A DNA stretch of 60,154 bases, taken from assembly GCA_964438025.1 (NCBI GenBank), contig CAYTIK010000003.1, positions 1 through 60,154 of the forward strand, in the 5' to 3' direction. The DNA comes from GCA-002790615 sp964438025 (lineage in GTDB: Bacteria; Patescibacteriota; Minisyncoccia; Moranbacterales; UBA2206). The translations under genes and the position numbers were made by a program. A model generated the notes under the pieces. The model saw only the letters and a program-made list of their open reading frames with translations. It was not told the origin of the DNA and made no database searches. Numbering within the stretch: the stretch's first letter is position 1; the number at the start of each line of letters is the position of its first letter. Of this stretch, positions 23,510 to 31,599 are shown piece after piece.

Positions 23510-24358
23510 TTAAGTGCAATTACAGCCAGGAGCGCTAGCATGGATATGATTCCCTTCGTTAATAGCTTTGCCGCCACAGCTAATTACTACTTGGCTAATT
23601 TGTGTGTTAGACGCGGAACTTCCCTTAGTAGAATAATCCACGGCGCAAGATTGGCCTCCTCCAGTCACTCCGCCATAATGGCAGGAACCTTTTTTATGGA
23701 AACAACAGTATGTTTGTTTATTGGCAGTGCATTGGATCCAGCTAGGGTGGGTGGCGTAGCAATCAACTCCTCCATTGCCATCGGAAATAGAAGATATCTG
23801 GACTTTTTTATTTATTTTGGCTAATTCTCCATTAACACAGCTTATAAGATCATTAAGCTTGTCAGAAGCGTCCTGGCATTGGCCGGGAACCTGGTTGGAG
23901 GTTTTTTCACAACCGGTTTTTTCCGTCGGCGGCAACTCTGGCGGAGGGCCGGGAACAGTTGAAGGAGTTGGCGGGACTGCGGCGGCCATTTTAATCTTAA
24001 CTAGCTCCGGATTGATAACATAAAGGATTAAATAGGCCAGGAGGGCTAAAATTAAGCCCACAATAGCATCAGTAATGAATGTTTTGGCTTTTTCCATGCT
24101 GGCGTTATTGCCGCCCGAAGCGGCATACATATAGCCGCCGATGACAATCATAATCAGAGCGCAAATGCCCACCGTCCAAATGCCGAATTTATAGAGATTG
24201 GAAATAAAGACCGTAAAATCAGCGGTTTTTTCAAAACCAGGGAGGGTTTCCATGGGGGTGTAATCTAAATTAGCCGCCGAAACAATCAGCCAGGGAAAGA
24301 TAAAAATAAGTAACAAAGTCAGAAAAATAAAAAATTTAGTTTTTAGTCGGCTAGTCAT
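23510..24358 (-). CDS. TrbC/VirB2-like pilin domain fused to an M15-type peptidase domain
   Basis: The 282-residue product starts with a signal peptide (to about residue 28), then two membrane helices around GIWTVGICALIMIVIGGYMY and DAIVGLILALLAYLILYVIN, the layout of TrbC/VirB2 pilins with the CPR-typical YAASGG turn. A proline linker (129-145) leads to a cysteine-rich domain with SCHYGG (H227), CAVDYS (D241) and NHIHAS (H271, H273). This H...D...HxH set fits zinc D-Ala-D-Ala or endopeptidases of family M15. Ten or more cysteines suggest disulfides outside the cell. It may open the cell wall for the secretion apparatus; this is inference. It overlaps the giant surface gene by eight bases. 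Confidence 0.72.
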   Translation of the reverse strand: MTSRLKTKFFIFLTLLLIFIFPWLIVSAANLDYTPMETLPGFEKTADFTVFISNLYKFGIWTVGICALIMIVIGGYMYAASGGNNASMEKAKTFITDAIVGLILALLAYLILYVINPELVKIKMAAAVPPTPSTVPGPPPELPPTEKTGCEKTSNQVPGQCQDASDKLNDLISCVNGELAKINKKVQISSISDGNGGVDCYATHPSWIQCTANKQTYCCFHKKGSCHYGGVTGGGQSCAVDYSTKGSSASNTQISQVVISCGGKAINEGNHIHASAPGCNCT

Positions 24359-27300
24359 TTTTTTGTGTTTGAGGAAATAAAGCGAAAAGAATCCAAATAG
24401 TGGCTAGCAGAACGAAAGCCGTCATTACTAGGCGGAAAAGAAAAGCAAAATAAGCCGGGACGCTGGAAATAAAGCTGGCCAAAATTTTCCCTTGGCCCTT
24501 TTTGGCTGTAGTTAATCCGTCAAGATCATCAGTTAAAGTAAAGTCGATGGTTTGTGAAAGTAGCCGTTCATAATATTCATCCAGCGCTACGCCCCAATAA
24601 TCGCGCAAAGCTCTTTTGGTATGGCGGTCCTGGGTATAAATCCCCTCGGCTTTCAATGAAAAAGATGAATCTAAATCTTTCGTGCTGAAACTCGGCAAGG
24701 AATAACCCTCATCTTCTAGTAAAGTGCCGTTCCAGTACCATTTTATCGATAAATCTTCTGCAATGGGAAAAGGATAAGCGGCAAATTGCGCTAAGGCCAA
24801 TTCAACAGAAGAATCTTTCAGAGCCAGAAATTCCGTCTGACTATAATCCGGATATTCTTTTGTTTCATTATCCAGATCGATATAGCTGCCCAGAGTTTTC
24901 GGCTTGCTGGTCGAGTGATCAGTCGAAGTGATTTTAAAAGTCGGTTCGGAAACCAGGAAAGTTTTAGCCAGGCTGATTTTTCGGCCGGAAACCTGGCTAG
25001 TCGCCGTAAGATTTAAATTCAAAGCCGAGCCTTTGGTGGCTAAAACGGGGAAATAAATCAATTTGCCCGGTTCAAAATCTTCTGCGGAATAATTAGGAAG
25101 ACGGTTACCGGCGGAATCATTGGCCAGATATTTGTAAGAAAGCGGTTGATTATTAATTGTCCAGAGAAAATCAAAAGTTCCTGAAGTTTCATTGTCTTCT
25201 AAAGATATGCCAGCTTCCACAGCGATGATTTCATCCGGAGCGATTTGGCAAATCGCGGCGTCCACGAGAGCAGTCGGATCTTCAGCGCCAAGAATTTTGC
25301 AAATTTCCGTGCTGGGAGATAAGACCAAGGTATCGCTTACAGCCGCTCTTTTTATAGTCAACTTATTGTTAAAAGAAGACAAAGGAATAATGACTTCGGT
25401 ATGGCCTTTGCGGGTGCCGTCATCGGTGCCGCTAGTGGTTCTTTCGGAAACATCCAAGCGGACCTTTAAATATTTAGGCGGGATAGTTCCGTTGCAATAA
25501 GAATCGAAATTAGCTTTAAATTTAAAGTTAGGCAGGCCGGCGCCGATAGTCTGTTCCACTCCAATTAAATCTTCTTTGGTGATTTCACTGGTGGTAGTGG
25601 CAGTGCACATCCAATTTTCCGGATCGGGATCCGCCGAATCCCCGCCATAAACCCTCCATTGGTAATGTAAGGAGTCGTTCTTGGTGGAATTTTCAATCGT
25701 GGAAACCACATTAATCCAGTCGGCATTATCGCCTTCCGTGCCAGTATCATTAACCGGATTGTCCGGAGAAAAAGAAAGGCTGACTTCGATTTTTTCATTC
25801 TTGCCGCCGCCTTCAGTCGGGGTCAGCAGATTTTTTTCCAGCAAACATTCATTAAAATCATCCTTGGTCATCGTAAAAAGGCTGTCTTCCGGGTCAGTGT
25901 CTAAATCGGTTATTTCCTCTGCGATAGTAACGGTAGTATCACCAAGACTGATTGAGCAGGCAGCAGTAGCGGGGTCATCTTCTTCATCAAGAAAATCAGG
26001 ATCGCAACAAGAGGCATTGTTAGTTACGGCCACTTGGTATTTTACATCACTATCCACTTCTGATTGAGTAAAAAAACCATTAGAAACCAAATCAGCAGTA
26101 TCATTAGCATTGCAAACAGCCGCATCCACTTCAAAAGCAGGATGAGTGGTGGTTGTAATGGTGACACTTCCTCCAGTGGGAGCTGTGCCTCCTGTTCCTC
26201 CAGTGGCCGATCCGTCATTTCTCCGGCGGGAAGGCAAAGTGATTTTTTCAGTTTTAGTAAATAGCTTGTAAGAAGTATTTTCATAACTGGAAATGTCAGA
26301 TTGGCTCTTGTCAATGGTCTTGCGTTTTGTGACTGTCCGTGTAAAAGTACAACCGTCCGGACAATCCGGCCATTCTTCCGGCGAAACTACTGTAGTATAA
26401 TCATCCTCGCTTTCCCCCGGTTCTTCAATATAGTCTTCCAAGCTTCCGCAAGTATTATTGGGAACTGCCCACATAATTTTATAACTGGAATCTTCATACA
26501 AAGTCGAATCAAAAGAAATTCCTTCGACCACTACCCCAATGCTGTCTCCGGCTTGATAAGTCCAGGTAAAATTTTGGGCACCCAATCCGGTTATATTAGC
26601 CTCATCTGGATGGCCAGATTCAGCTGTGTCTGGATCATCGGGATTGGTGCGCCAAAAATATTCCTCGCCTTTGTCAAAACCTTCATCACCAGTTTCATAA
26701 CCCGGTGCATCCGGAAAAAGATGGAAACAGTCTTGAAAAATATATTGTTTACCAAGCTCGACATCGTGAAAATAACAATAGTTAGGTTTGCCTTGCTGGT
26801 CTTCGCCTCCCCGAATGGCCTTGTAAGCACTTTTTCCGTCAGACTTGGAATAATTGGCTTCAGTAAATTCAAAATCATTGCTGGCGTAAAGGCGCATCGC
26901 CTTGATTTTAAAATCTTCAACATCGACAATATCTACTCCGTCATCATCGTAATCCTTATTCAGATTGCAACGAACCCGATTTTTTATGCCATTAACCTCT
27001 TTATCTAGATTTTCTTCCCGGCAATATTCCGGCTGGAGATACCAAGTGTAATAAAGCGACTTAGGCTGGTTGGAAAAATTGAGCGGCAGGGCGTTGGCGG
27101 TCAACTCTTCTCCCGGATTGGGATTGGTGGAAGAAAAGGTAATGGTTACCTGCGGATTAAGTTTTTTCAAGTTGGAGACATTTAAATATTGGATATTTTC
27201 TTTAATCATCTCTTCATCAATGCCATATTCATCAAGCATGCACTTGATAGCATGGGAAGGACTAATAAATCCAATAAGGCCGCAATTGGAAGCCCAAACA

Positions 27301-27374
27301 ATGCGAGCATTAACAAATACAAAAACAATAATCAGAAGGATAATGAAGCGATTTTTAGGAGAAAAGAGAGGCAT
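24351..27374 (-). CDS. Giant secreted surface protein with C-terminal membrane anchor
   Basis: A 1007-residue protein with no family I can name. It has a signal peptide (ILLIIVFVFVNARIVWAS), a long extracellular region with many strands and Asp-rich turns, and a single hydrophobic anchor near residues 978-998 (VMTAFVLLATIWILFALF). Segments such as VTITFSSTNPNPGEELTANA, VEVSLSFSPDNP-like EVSLSFSPDNPVND and LHYQWRVYGGD look like repeated PKD or Ig-type beta-sandwiches. Paired cysteines are scattered. It lies between the CPBP-like gene and the VirB2-like gene of the secretion operon, so it may form an external part of that machinery. Confidence 0.7.
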   Translation of the reverse strand: MPLFSPKNRFIILLIIVFVFVNARIVWASNCGLIGFISPSHAIKCMLDEYGIDEEMIKENIQYLNVSNLKKLNPQVTITFSSTNPNPGEELTANALPLNFSNQPKSLYYTWYLQPEYCREENLDKEVNGIKNRVRCNLNKDYDDDGVDIVDVEDFKIKAMRLYASNDFEFTEANYSKSDGKSAYKAIRGGEDQQGKPNYCYFHDVELGKQYIFQDCFHLFPDAPGYETGDEGFDKGEEYFWRTNPDDPDTAESGHPDEANITGLGAQNFTWTYQAGDSIGVVVEGISFDSTLYEDSSYKIMWAVPNNTCGSLEDYIEEPGESEDDYTTVVSPEEWPDCPDGCTFTRTVTKRKTIDKSQSDISSYENTSYKLFTKTEKITLPSRRRNDGSATGGTGGTAPTGGSVTITTTTHPAFEVDAAVCNANDTADLVSNGFFTQSEVDSDVKYQVAVTNNASCCDPDFLDEEDDPATAACSISLGDTTVTIAEEITDLDTDPEDSLFTMTKDDFNECLLEKNLLTPTEGGGKNEKIEVSLSFSPDNPVNDTGTEGDNADWINVVSTIENSTKNDSLHYQWRVYGGDSADPDPENWMCTATTTSEITKEDLIGVEQTIGAGLPNFKFKANFDSYCNGTIPPKYLKVRLDVSERTTSGTDDGTRKGHTEVIIPLSSFNNKLTIKRAAVSDTLVLSPSTEICKILGAEDPTALVDAAICQIAPDEIIAVEAGISLEDNETSGTFDFLWTINNQPLSYKYLANDSAGNRLPNYSAEDFEPGKLIYFPVLATKGSALNLNLTATSQVSGRKISLAKTFLVSEPTFKITSTDHSTSKPKTLGSYIDLDNETKEYPDYSQTEFLALKDSSVELALAQFAAYPFPIAEDLSIKWYWNGTLLEDEGYSLPSFSTKDLDSSFSLKAEGIYTQDRHTKRALRDYWGVALDEYYERLLSQTIDFTLTDDLDGLTTAKKGQGKILASFISSVPAYFAFLFRLVMTAFVLLATIWILFALFPQTQKND

Positions 27375-27378
27375 AAAA

Positions 27379-28038
27379 TTATTTAGTGAGGAAAATTATA
27401 TAAGTATCTAAAGTGATTAAAAAAACAAAACTCGGCAGATAGGAAAAAAAGAAAGTCCGGCTTTTATAAGCCGTTAGTCCGCCTAAAAGGGAAATAACAA
27501 CCATGGGCAATGTTTCAAAAAAATAAGAGTTGTAAATAAAAAGCGGGAAAAGGAAAACCGTGGATTGGATAAAGATTGACCAATAGCCCAGTTTTTCCCG
27601 CAAAGCGGCCAGCAGGAAGCCCTTGAAAAAAATTTCTTGCGCTAAAAAGAGCAGATTGACCAGAACCAATTCGTAGAGCAGAAAATACCAGAAATTTATC
27701 TGTGCGAAAACCGGCAGGGTATAAATCTTCTCAAATCCAGTATAGCGGATTATGAGAAAAAAAAGAATTACTAAAAAAAGAAACATAATTCCTCCCCACC
27801 ACAATCCGATTTTTTTGTTTTCCCAATTGACACCAAAATCGCGGATATTTTTTTGCAGCACAAGTTTGACGTATAACCCGGGAATTACTAAAAGAAAAAA
27901 AGCATTTCTGGTGATGTTTTGCAGGTAATCGTCGGCCGGGAAATAATAAACCATGAAAAAGCAAAAAACCGCGACCAAAAAACTAGTGAGCGTTTCTTTC
28001 CATTGCCCGAATGTTTGTTTTTCGATGTTTAAAAACAT
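27379..28038 (-). CDS. CPBP-like intramembrane protease, degenerate motif
   Basis: A 219-residue membrane protein with about six hydrophobic segments. AQEIFFKGFLLAAL (residues 133-146) occupies the place of the CPBP motif EExxxR, but here the first Glu is Gln134 and the Arg is Lys139. The second conserved region (FLFPLFIYNSYFFETLPM) lacks the usual His. It may be a catalytically altered relative, or work in a different way. It sits in the secretion-like operon four bases before the giant surface gene. Confidence 0.6.
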   Translation of the reverse strand: MFLNIEKQTFGQWKETLTSFLVAVFCFFMVYYFPADDYLQNITRNAFFLLVIPGLYVKLVLQKNIRDFGVNWENKKIGLWWGGIMFLFLVILFFLIIRYTGFEKIYTLPVFAQINFWYFLLYELVLVNLLFLAQEIFFKGFLLAALREKLGYWSIFIQSTVFLFPLFIYNSYFFETLPMVVISLLGGLTAYKSRTFFFSYLPSFVFLITLDTYIIFLTK

Positions 28039-28044
28039 AAGTTT

Positions 28045-28539
28045 CTAATTATAAGCTGGTTCAACTTCGGCAGGATAACCTTTTTTATTTTCTTCAAGCG
28101 CTTTTTCCAGAGCGGCCGCTTTTCTTTCTTGAAGGGTAAAATAAAAAACTAAAACAACAACGAGGGTTTGTGTGGGGAAAAAATTTATTCCAAAAAACAT
28201 TTCCAATGCCGAGCCAATAACTAAGGTGCCATATCTTTTTACTAAAAATCTAATTACCCCTTTTTTTAGCATGCCTGCTGATCTAGTGAGAAACATAACC
28301 ATCCATATAATAAAAGCGACAAAAAAAGTAATCAACATACCGATGACTGGCAATGAACCTAAGCCGGTAAAATCAGCAATATCTTTAAATATGGCTAGAG
28401 TTAAAGCAATGCCATACATAAAATCCATAAAAGGATCGATATACTCTCCCAAAGAGGAACGTTTAAAAAGAGCCATTATTTTTTCTTCGGCAGATTTAGC
28501 TGTTTTGTAAGTTGAGCGGATTTGGCTTAAAACAGGCAT
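28045..28539 (-). CDS. Membrane protein of the secretion-like operon
   Basis: A 164-residue protein that I do not recognise. A charged N-terminal third (QIRSTYKTAKSAEEKIMALFKR) is followed by three or four hydrophobic segments (about residues 40-52, 64-84, 103-116 and 120-134) and a Lys/Glu-rich tail. It lies 12 bases after virB4 and six before the CPBP-like gene. Proteins of this kind often accompany VirB4 in CPR clusters, but no function can be assigned. Confidence 0.65.
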   Translation of the reverse strand: MPVLSQIRSTYKTAKSAEEKIMALFKRSSLGEYIDPFMDFMYGIALTLAIFKDIADFTGLGSLPVIGMLITFFVAFIIWMVMFLTRSAGMLKKGVIRFLVKRYGTLVIGSALEMFFGINFFPTQTLVVVLVFYFTLQERKAAALEKALEENKKGYPAEVEPAYN

Positions 28540-28551
28540 AGTTTTTTGTAA

Positions 28552-30384
28552 TTAAGCTTCTTCTTGGGCTAATTCTTTTTTGGCTTGTTCGATTTCCATA
28601 ATTTGCGAAGGGTCGGTAGTAATAATTTGGTCTTCGCTGTAAGAAGCGACCACTTTGATGGCGACGTGCTTGGTGCCGGCGAAGAAAATGCCCTCGCCCA
28701 CGTTGCTTTCCAGCAATAAAAATTTTTCCTGATCGGTCAGATAAAAAGTTTCCGCGATGACATCGATGGCGGCCGGCGACTGCTTAAGCAGAATCTGGAT
28801 GGAAGAATTGGTGACAATCGGTTTACCGAAGCGCGAAGACAAGAAATCGTTCACGTCTTGGGTGATGGTTGTGAGGCCGGTATAATATTTACGGCAGCGT
28901 TTCGCGATGCCGAAAAGGAAAGAAGCGGCATCGTCGTATTTCATCATCACCCACGCTTCATCCACCAAAACAATTCTTTTACGGATATTAGTGCGCATTT
29001 CATTCCAGATGAATTGCAAAACGACATACATGGCGATCGGGCGCATTTCTTCTTCCATATCGCGGATATTGAAAACTACCATTGGATTGTCGATATTGAT
29101 ATTAGTAAGGTTATTCAAAAAGCCGGCAAAGATGCCTTCCGTGTATTTTTCCAGCCGGGTGGCCAAATCTTCCCCGCCTTCCATATTGCGCAGCACTTGG
29201 TAAAGGTCGGACATCGTGGGAAAATCTTCCTTATTCAGAGCGTTTAGATTGGCCTGGGCGGTGATATCTTTGATTTCATAAGTTTCTCGGATGGAGCGAT
29301 CCAGCACGGACTCTTCTTCCGGCGTAATACTGCCCAGCATCAGATGCAAGAGGCCGATAAGTCCGGCAATATTGTTGCGCAAAATATCGGCCGGATCCTC
29401 GTCTTCGCCGACTTTCGGCAGATCAAAGGGGTTGAGATGATTTTTGGAATTGAGAGAAATTTTAAAGAAAGTTCCGCCGACCGTATCGCACAAATGCTTG
29501 TATTCATTTTCCGGGTCGATAATAATGACTTCCGTGCCGATCATCAGGGAACGCAAAACTTCCAATTTGACCAGATAGCTTTTGCCGGCGCCGGATTTGG
29601 CGAAGACCACCATATTGCCGTTTTCCATGCCAAAACGGTCGAAAATCACCAAGCTGTTGTTGTGGCGATTGATACCATAGAGGATGCCTTCATCGCTGGA
29701 AAGATTAGAAGAAACAAAAGGAAAAGTGGTTGATAAGGGTGAAGAATCCATGCTAGTACCGACATCCAGTTCGTCATTAGCTAAAGGCAGAGACGAATTG
29801 AAACCCTGTTCAGTTTTAAAAACCGCCGGCTTGGTATAGACCAGTTGGGCTTCCAAAATAGCCATAATCGCCTTAACTTGTTTGTCCAGCTCTTTTTCAT
29901 CCTGGGCATAAACAGTGATATATAAGCCAAAGCGGAAGAATTTTTCCGTCCCTTGTTGGAGCTTGTCGCGCAGCTCATCCACATCGCGCATAGCGGTTTC
30001 CAAAACCGGATCGCGCACCATGCCGCGCTCGGATTCAATATGGATTTGTGACTGGACTTGTGTGGCGGTCTTGCGCAGGTTTTTCAATATCGTATTGGTA
30101 TCGATCGGATGGACAAACATGGAAATATCCATCGGCATATCGATGTTGATGATGGGAGAGAACCAGTTACTATGCAGATAGCGGGGATAAGTGATAACGA
30201 AAATGGTCTGGGCCAAAGTCTCGCCCACGCGGATATAACGGGGCGTGATTTTAACAGCCGCCGGTGCGATCAAATCTTGCAGCTTAGCCAAGCCTTCCTG
30301 ATAATATTTTTCACTGAGGAGCACCTCATCAGTCGGCAGTTTTTCCTGAGGACTAGCGTTTTTCTTTTTTAAAAAATCCAGCAT
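28552..30384 (-). CDS. VirB4/TraC-type conjugation ATPase
   Basis: A 610-residue cytoplasmic ATPase that powers type IV secretion-like transport. The C-terminal ATPase core has Walker A VVFAKSGAGKSYL (about 258-270), EVIIIDPENEYKHL, Walker B RIVLVDEAWVMM (about 470) and the following GLTTITQDVNDFL, all typical of VirB4/TrbE. The N-terminal 200 residues correspond to the VirB4 N-terminal domain. The gene is separated from the TraC-like gene by a dispersed palindrome. VirD4 and VirB11 ATPases are not present in the window. Confidence 0.93.
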   Translation of the reverse strand: MLDFLKKKNASPQEKLPTDEVLLSEKYYQEGLAKLQDLIAPAAVKITPRYIRVGETLAQTIFVITYPRYLHSNWFSPIINIDMPMDISMFVHPIDTNTILKNLRKTATQVQSQIHIESERGMVRDPVLETAMRDVDELRDKLQQGTEKFFRFGLYITVYAQDEKELDKQVKAIMAILEAQLVYTKPAVFKTEQGFNSSLPLANDELDVGTSMDSSPLSTTFPFVSSNLSSDEGILYGINRHNNSLVIFDRFGMENGNMVVFAKSGAGKSYLVKLEVLRSLMIGTEVIIIDPENEYKHLCDTVGGTFFKISLNSKNHLNPFDLPKVGEDEDPADILRNNIAGLIGLLHLMLGSITPEEESVLDRSIRETYEIKDITAQANLNALNKEDFPTMSDLYQVLRNMEGGEDLATRLEKYTEGIFAGFLNNLTNINIDNPMVVFNIRDMEEEMRPIAMYVVLQFIWNEMRTNIRKRIVLVDEAWVMMKYDDAASFLFGIAKRCRKYYTGLTTITQDVNDFLSSRFGKPIVTNSSIQILLKQSPAAIDVIAETFYLTDQEKFLLLESNVGEGIFFAGTKHVAIKVVASYSEDQIITTDPSQIMEIEQAKKELAQEEA

Positions 30385-30395
30385 AGAATTTTATG

Positions 30396-30455
30396 ATTAG
30401 ATCCCGCACCCGCTCTGCCATAGCTTTAGCGAGGCGAGTCAAGTGCGGGATGACA
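30396..30455. repeat. Dispersed palindromic repeat
   Basis: ATTAGATCCCGCAC at the left and GTGCGGGATGACA at the right are inverted. The ends (AGATC, ATGACA) are shared with the repeats at 35364, 36433, 41309 and 58941. It separates virB4 from the TraC-like gene. Confidence 0.7.
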
Positions 30456-30458
30456 GGG

Positions 30459-31145
30459 TTATTTTAAATCCAAATTACGCGTGTCTTCCAGCTCGGTCAG
30501 GTTAAAAACGTTGGAATTGTAGGAATTATACAGCAGTTCGATCAGCTCTTTAGTCTTAAGCTGGACCATTTTTATTCCGATGCCGGATAGGCTGGCCATA
30601 ATATGATCCAGGCGCTGAAAAAGCTGATTGCGGCAAGTTTCAAAAAGCTCTCTTTTTTCCACGATGCTTTTTCTGGGATTGAATAAGGAGCTTAAGCTGT
30701 CGAAAATTCCTTTTTCCCGGTTTTCAATGGAGGAAAAAGGCACGATGATGTAGAAATTCTTATCCATGATATTGGAAACGGAAACCAGCTGCTTGATGAA
30801 ATTTTTGTATTCGGAGATTTGGAAGCGCAGCAGTTCGCTCGCTTGGTCTTTTTCTTTGCGTTCGATAAAATTGAGATATTTTTCAATATTGATCTTACGA
30901 GAGTTGATTAAGATTTGGATGGGAAAATCCAGGGAATTGAGGAAATTTTTATACTGCTGGATGATGGCTTCCTGCTCCTGAGTGGACTTCAAGTCGTAAT
31001 TGATGGCGGAAACGTTCAAGACGCCGCGCAGCGTGCCATTTTTCAGCACGATGACATCATCCCTAACTTCCGCTACGTCCACAAACTGCTGGCTGGTGGC
31101 GCTGGAACTGGGCTTGGTAATTTTTTTCGAATTTAATATTTCCAT
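30459..31145 (-). CDS. TraC-like protein of the secretion operon
   Basis: A 228-residue protein that looks like a stand-alone TraC/VirB4 N-terminal-like domain: DVAEVRDDVIVLKNGTLRGVLNVSAINYDLKS, then FLNSLDFPIQILINSRKINIEKYL, then a helical stretch. Such genes lie between PrgI and VirB4 genes in CPR clusters. It has no Walker motifs, so it is probably structural or regulatory. It overlaps the PrgI gene by 13 bases. Confidence 0.75.
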   Translation of the reverse strand: MEILNSKKITKPSSSATSQQFVDVAEVRDDVIVLKNGTLRGVLNVSAINYDLKSTQEQEAIIQQYKNFLNSLDFPIQILINSRKINIEKYLNFIERKEKDQASELLRFQISEYKNFIKQLVSVSNIMDKNFYIIVPFSSIENREKGIFDSLSSLFNPRKSIVEKRELFETCRNQLFQRLDHIMASLSGIGIKMVQLKTKELIELLYNSYNSNVFNLTELEDTRNLDLK

Positions 31146-31555
31146 GTAGTTGTCGGATTATCCAGCAAGCTGGAAATTTCTTGGATCTTGTTTTGATTAA
31201 GAGCTTTTTTCCGGAGATTTTCTCCAGCCGCTGGTTTTTTAGCAGGAGCTTTTTTGAGAATTAATCCGGATTGGATGTCTCTTTTCCAAACGTAAATCTT
31301 AGGGCGGAAGCCGAAAAAAACCATCGAGGTGACAAATTTAAGGAAAGATTGTCCGTTAGGACGGTAAAAAGCGAAAGCGCCAGCCAGTGCCAAGACAAAA
31401 AGAGCGGCAATCACAAAATAAGCAAAATCCAGCAAATTCCACAGGACCAGCAAGATGCCGCCGGCGCCGAATAACCAGCCTAATTGTTTGGCGGTGAGAG
31501 GTCCGACGATCTTGTCTTCGGTGTCGATAAATTGGGGAACATTGTACATTGCCAT
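31133..31555 (-). CDS. PrgI family membrane protein
   Basis: A 140-residue protein with the PrgI signature: YNVPQFIDTEDKIVGPLTAKQLGWLFGAGG, two membrane helices (about 28-45 and 48-66) and a YRPNGQSFLKFV turn before a basic C-terminal tail. PrgI proteins are inner-membrane partners of VirB4 (VirB3-like) in Gram-positive conjugation systems. The gene order PrgI - TraC-like - VirB4 is standard. Confidence 0.88.
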   Translation of the reverse strand: MAMYNVPQFIDTEDKIVGPLTAKQLGWLFGAGGILLVLWNLLDFAYFVIAALFVLALAGAFAFYRPNGQSFLKFVTSMVFFGFRPKIYVWKRDIQSGLILKKAPAKKPAAGENLRKKALNQNKIQEISSLLDNPTTTWKY

Positions 31556-31599
31556 AAACTTTCTTTTTTATCATTATAGCATACTAAAATAGAACTTCT

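Noticed and set aside
30385..30458. A frameshift splitting one VirB4 gene into two
   Set aside because: The TraC-like and VirB4 proteins each have complete ends, and their separation is usual in related clusters; the gap holds a dispersed repeat instead.
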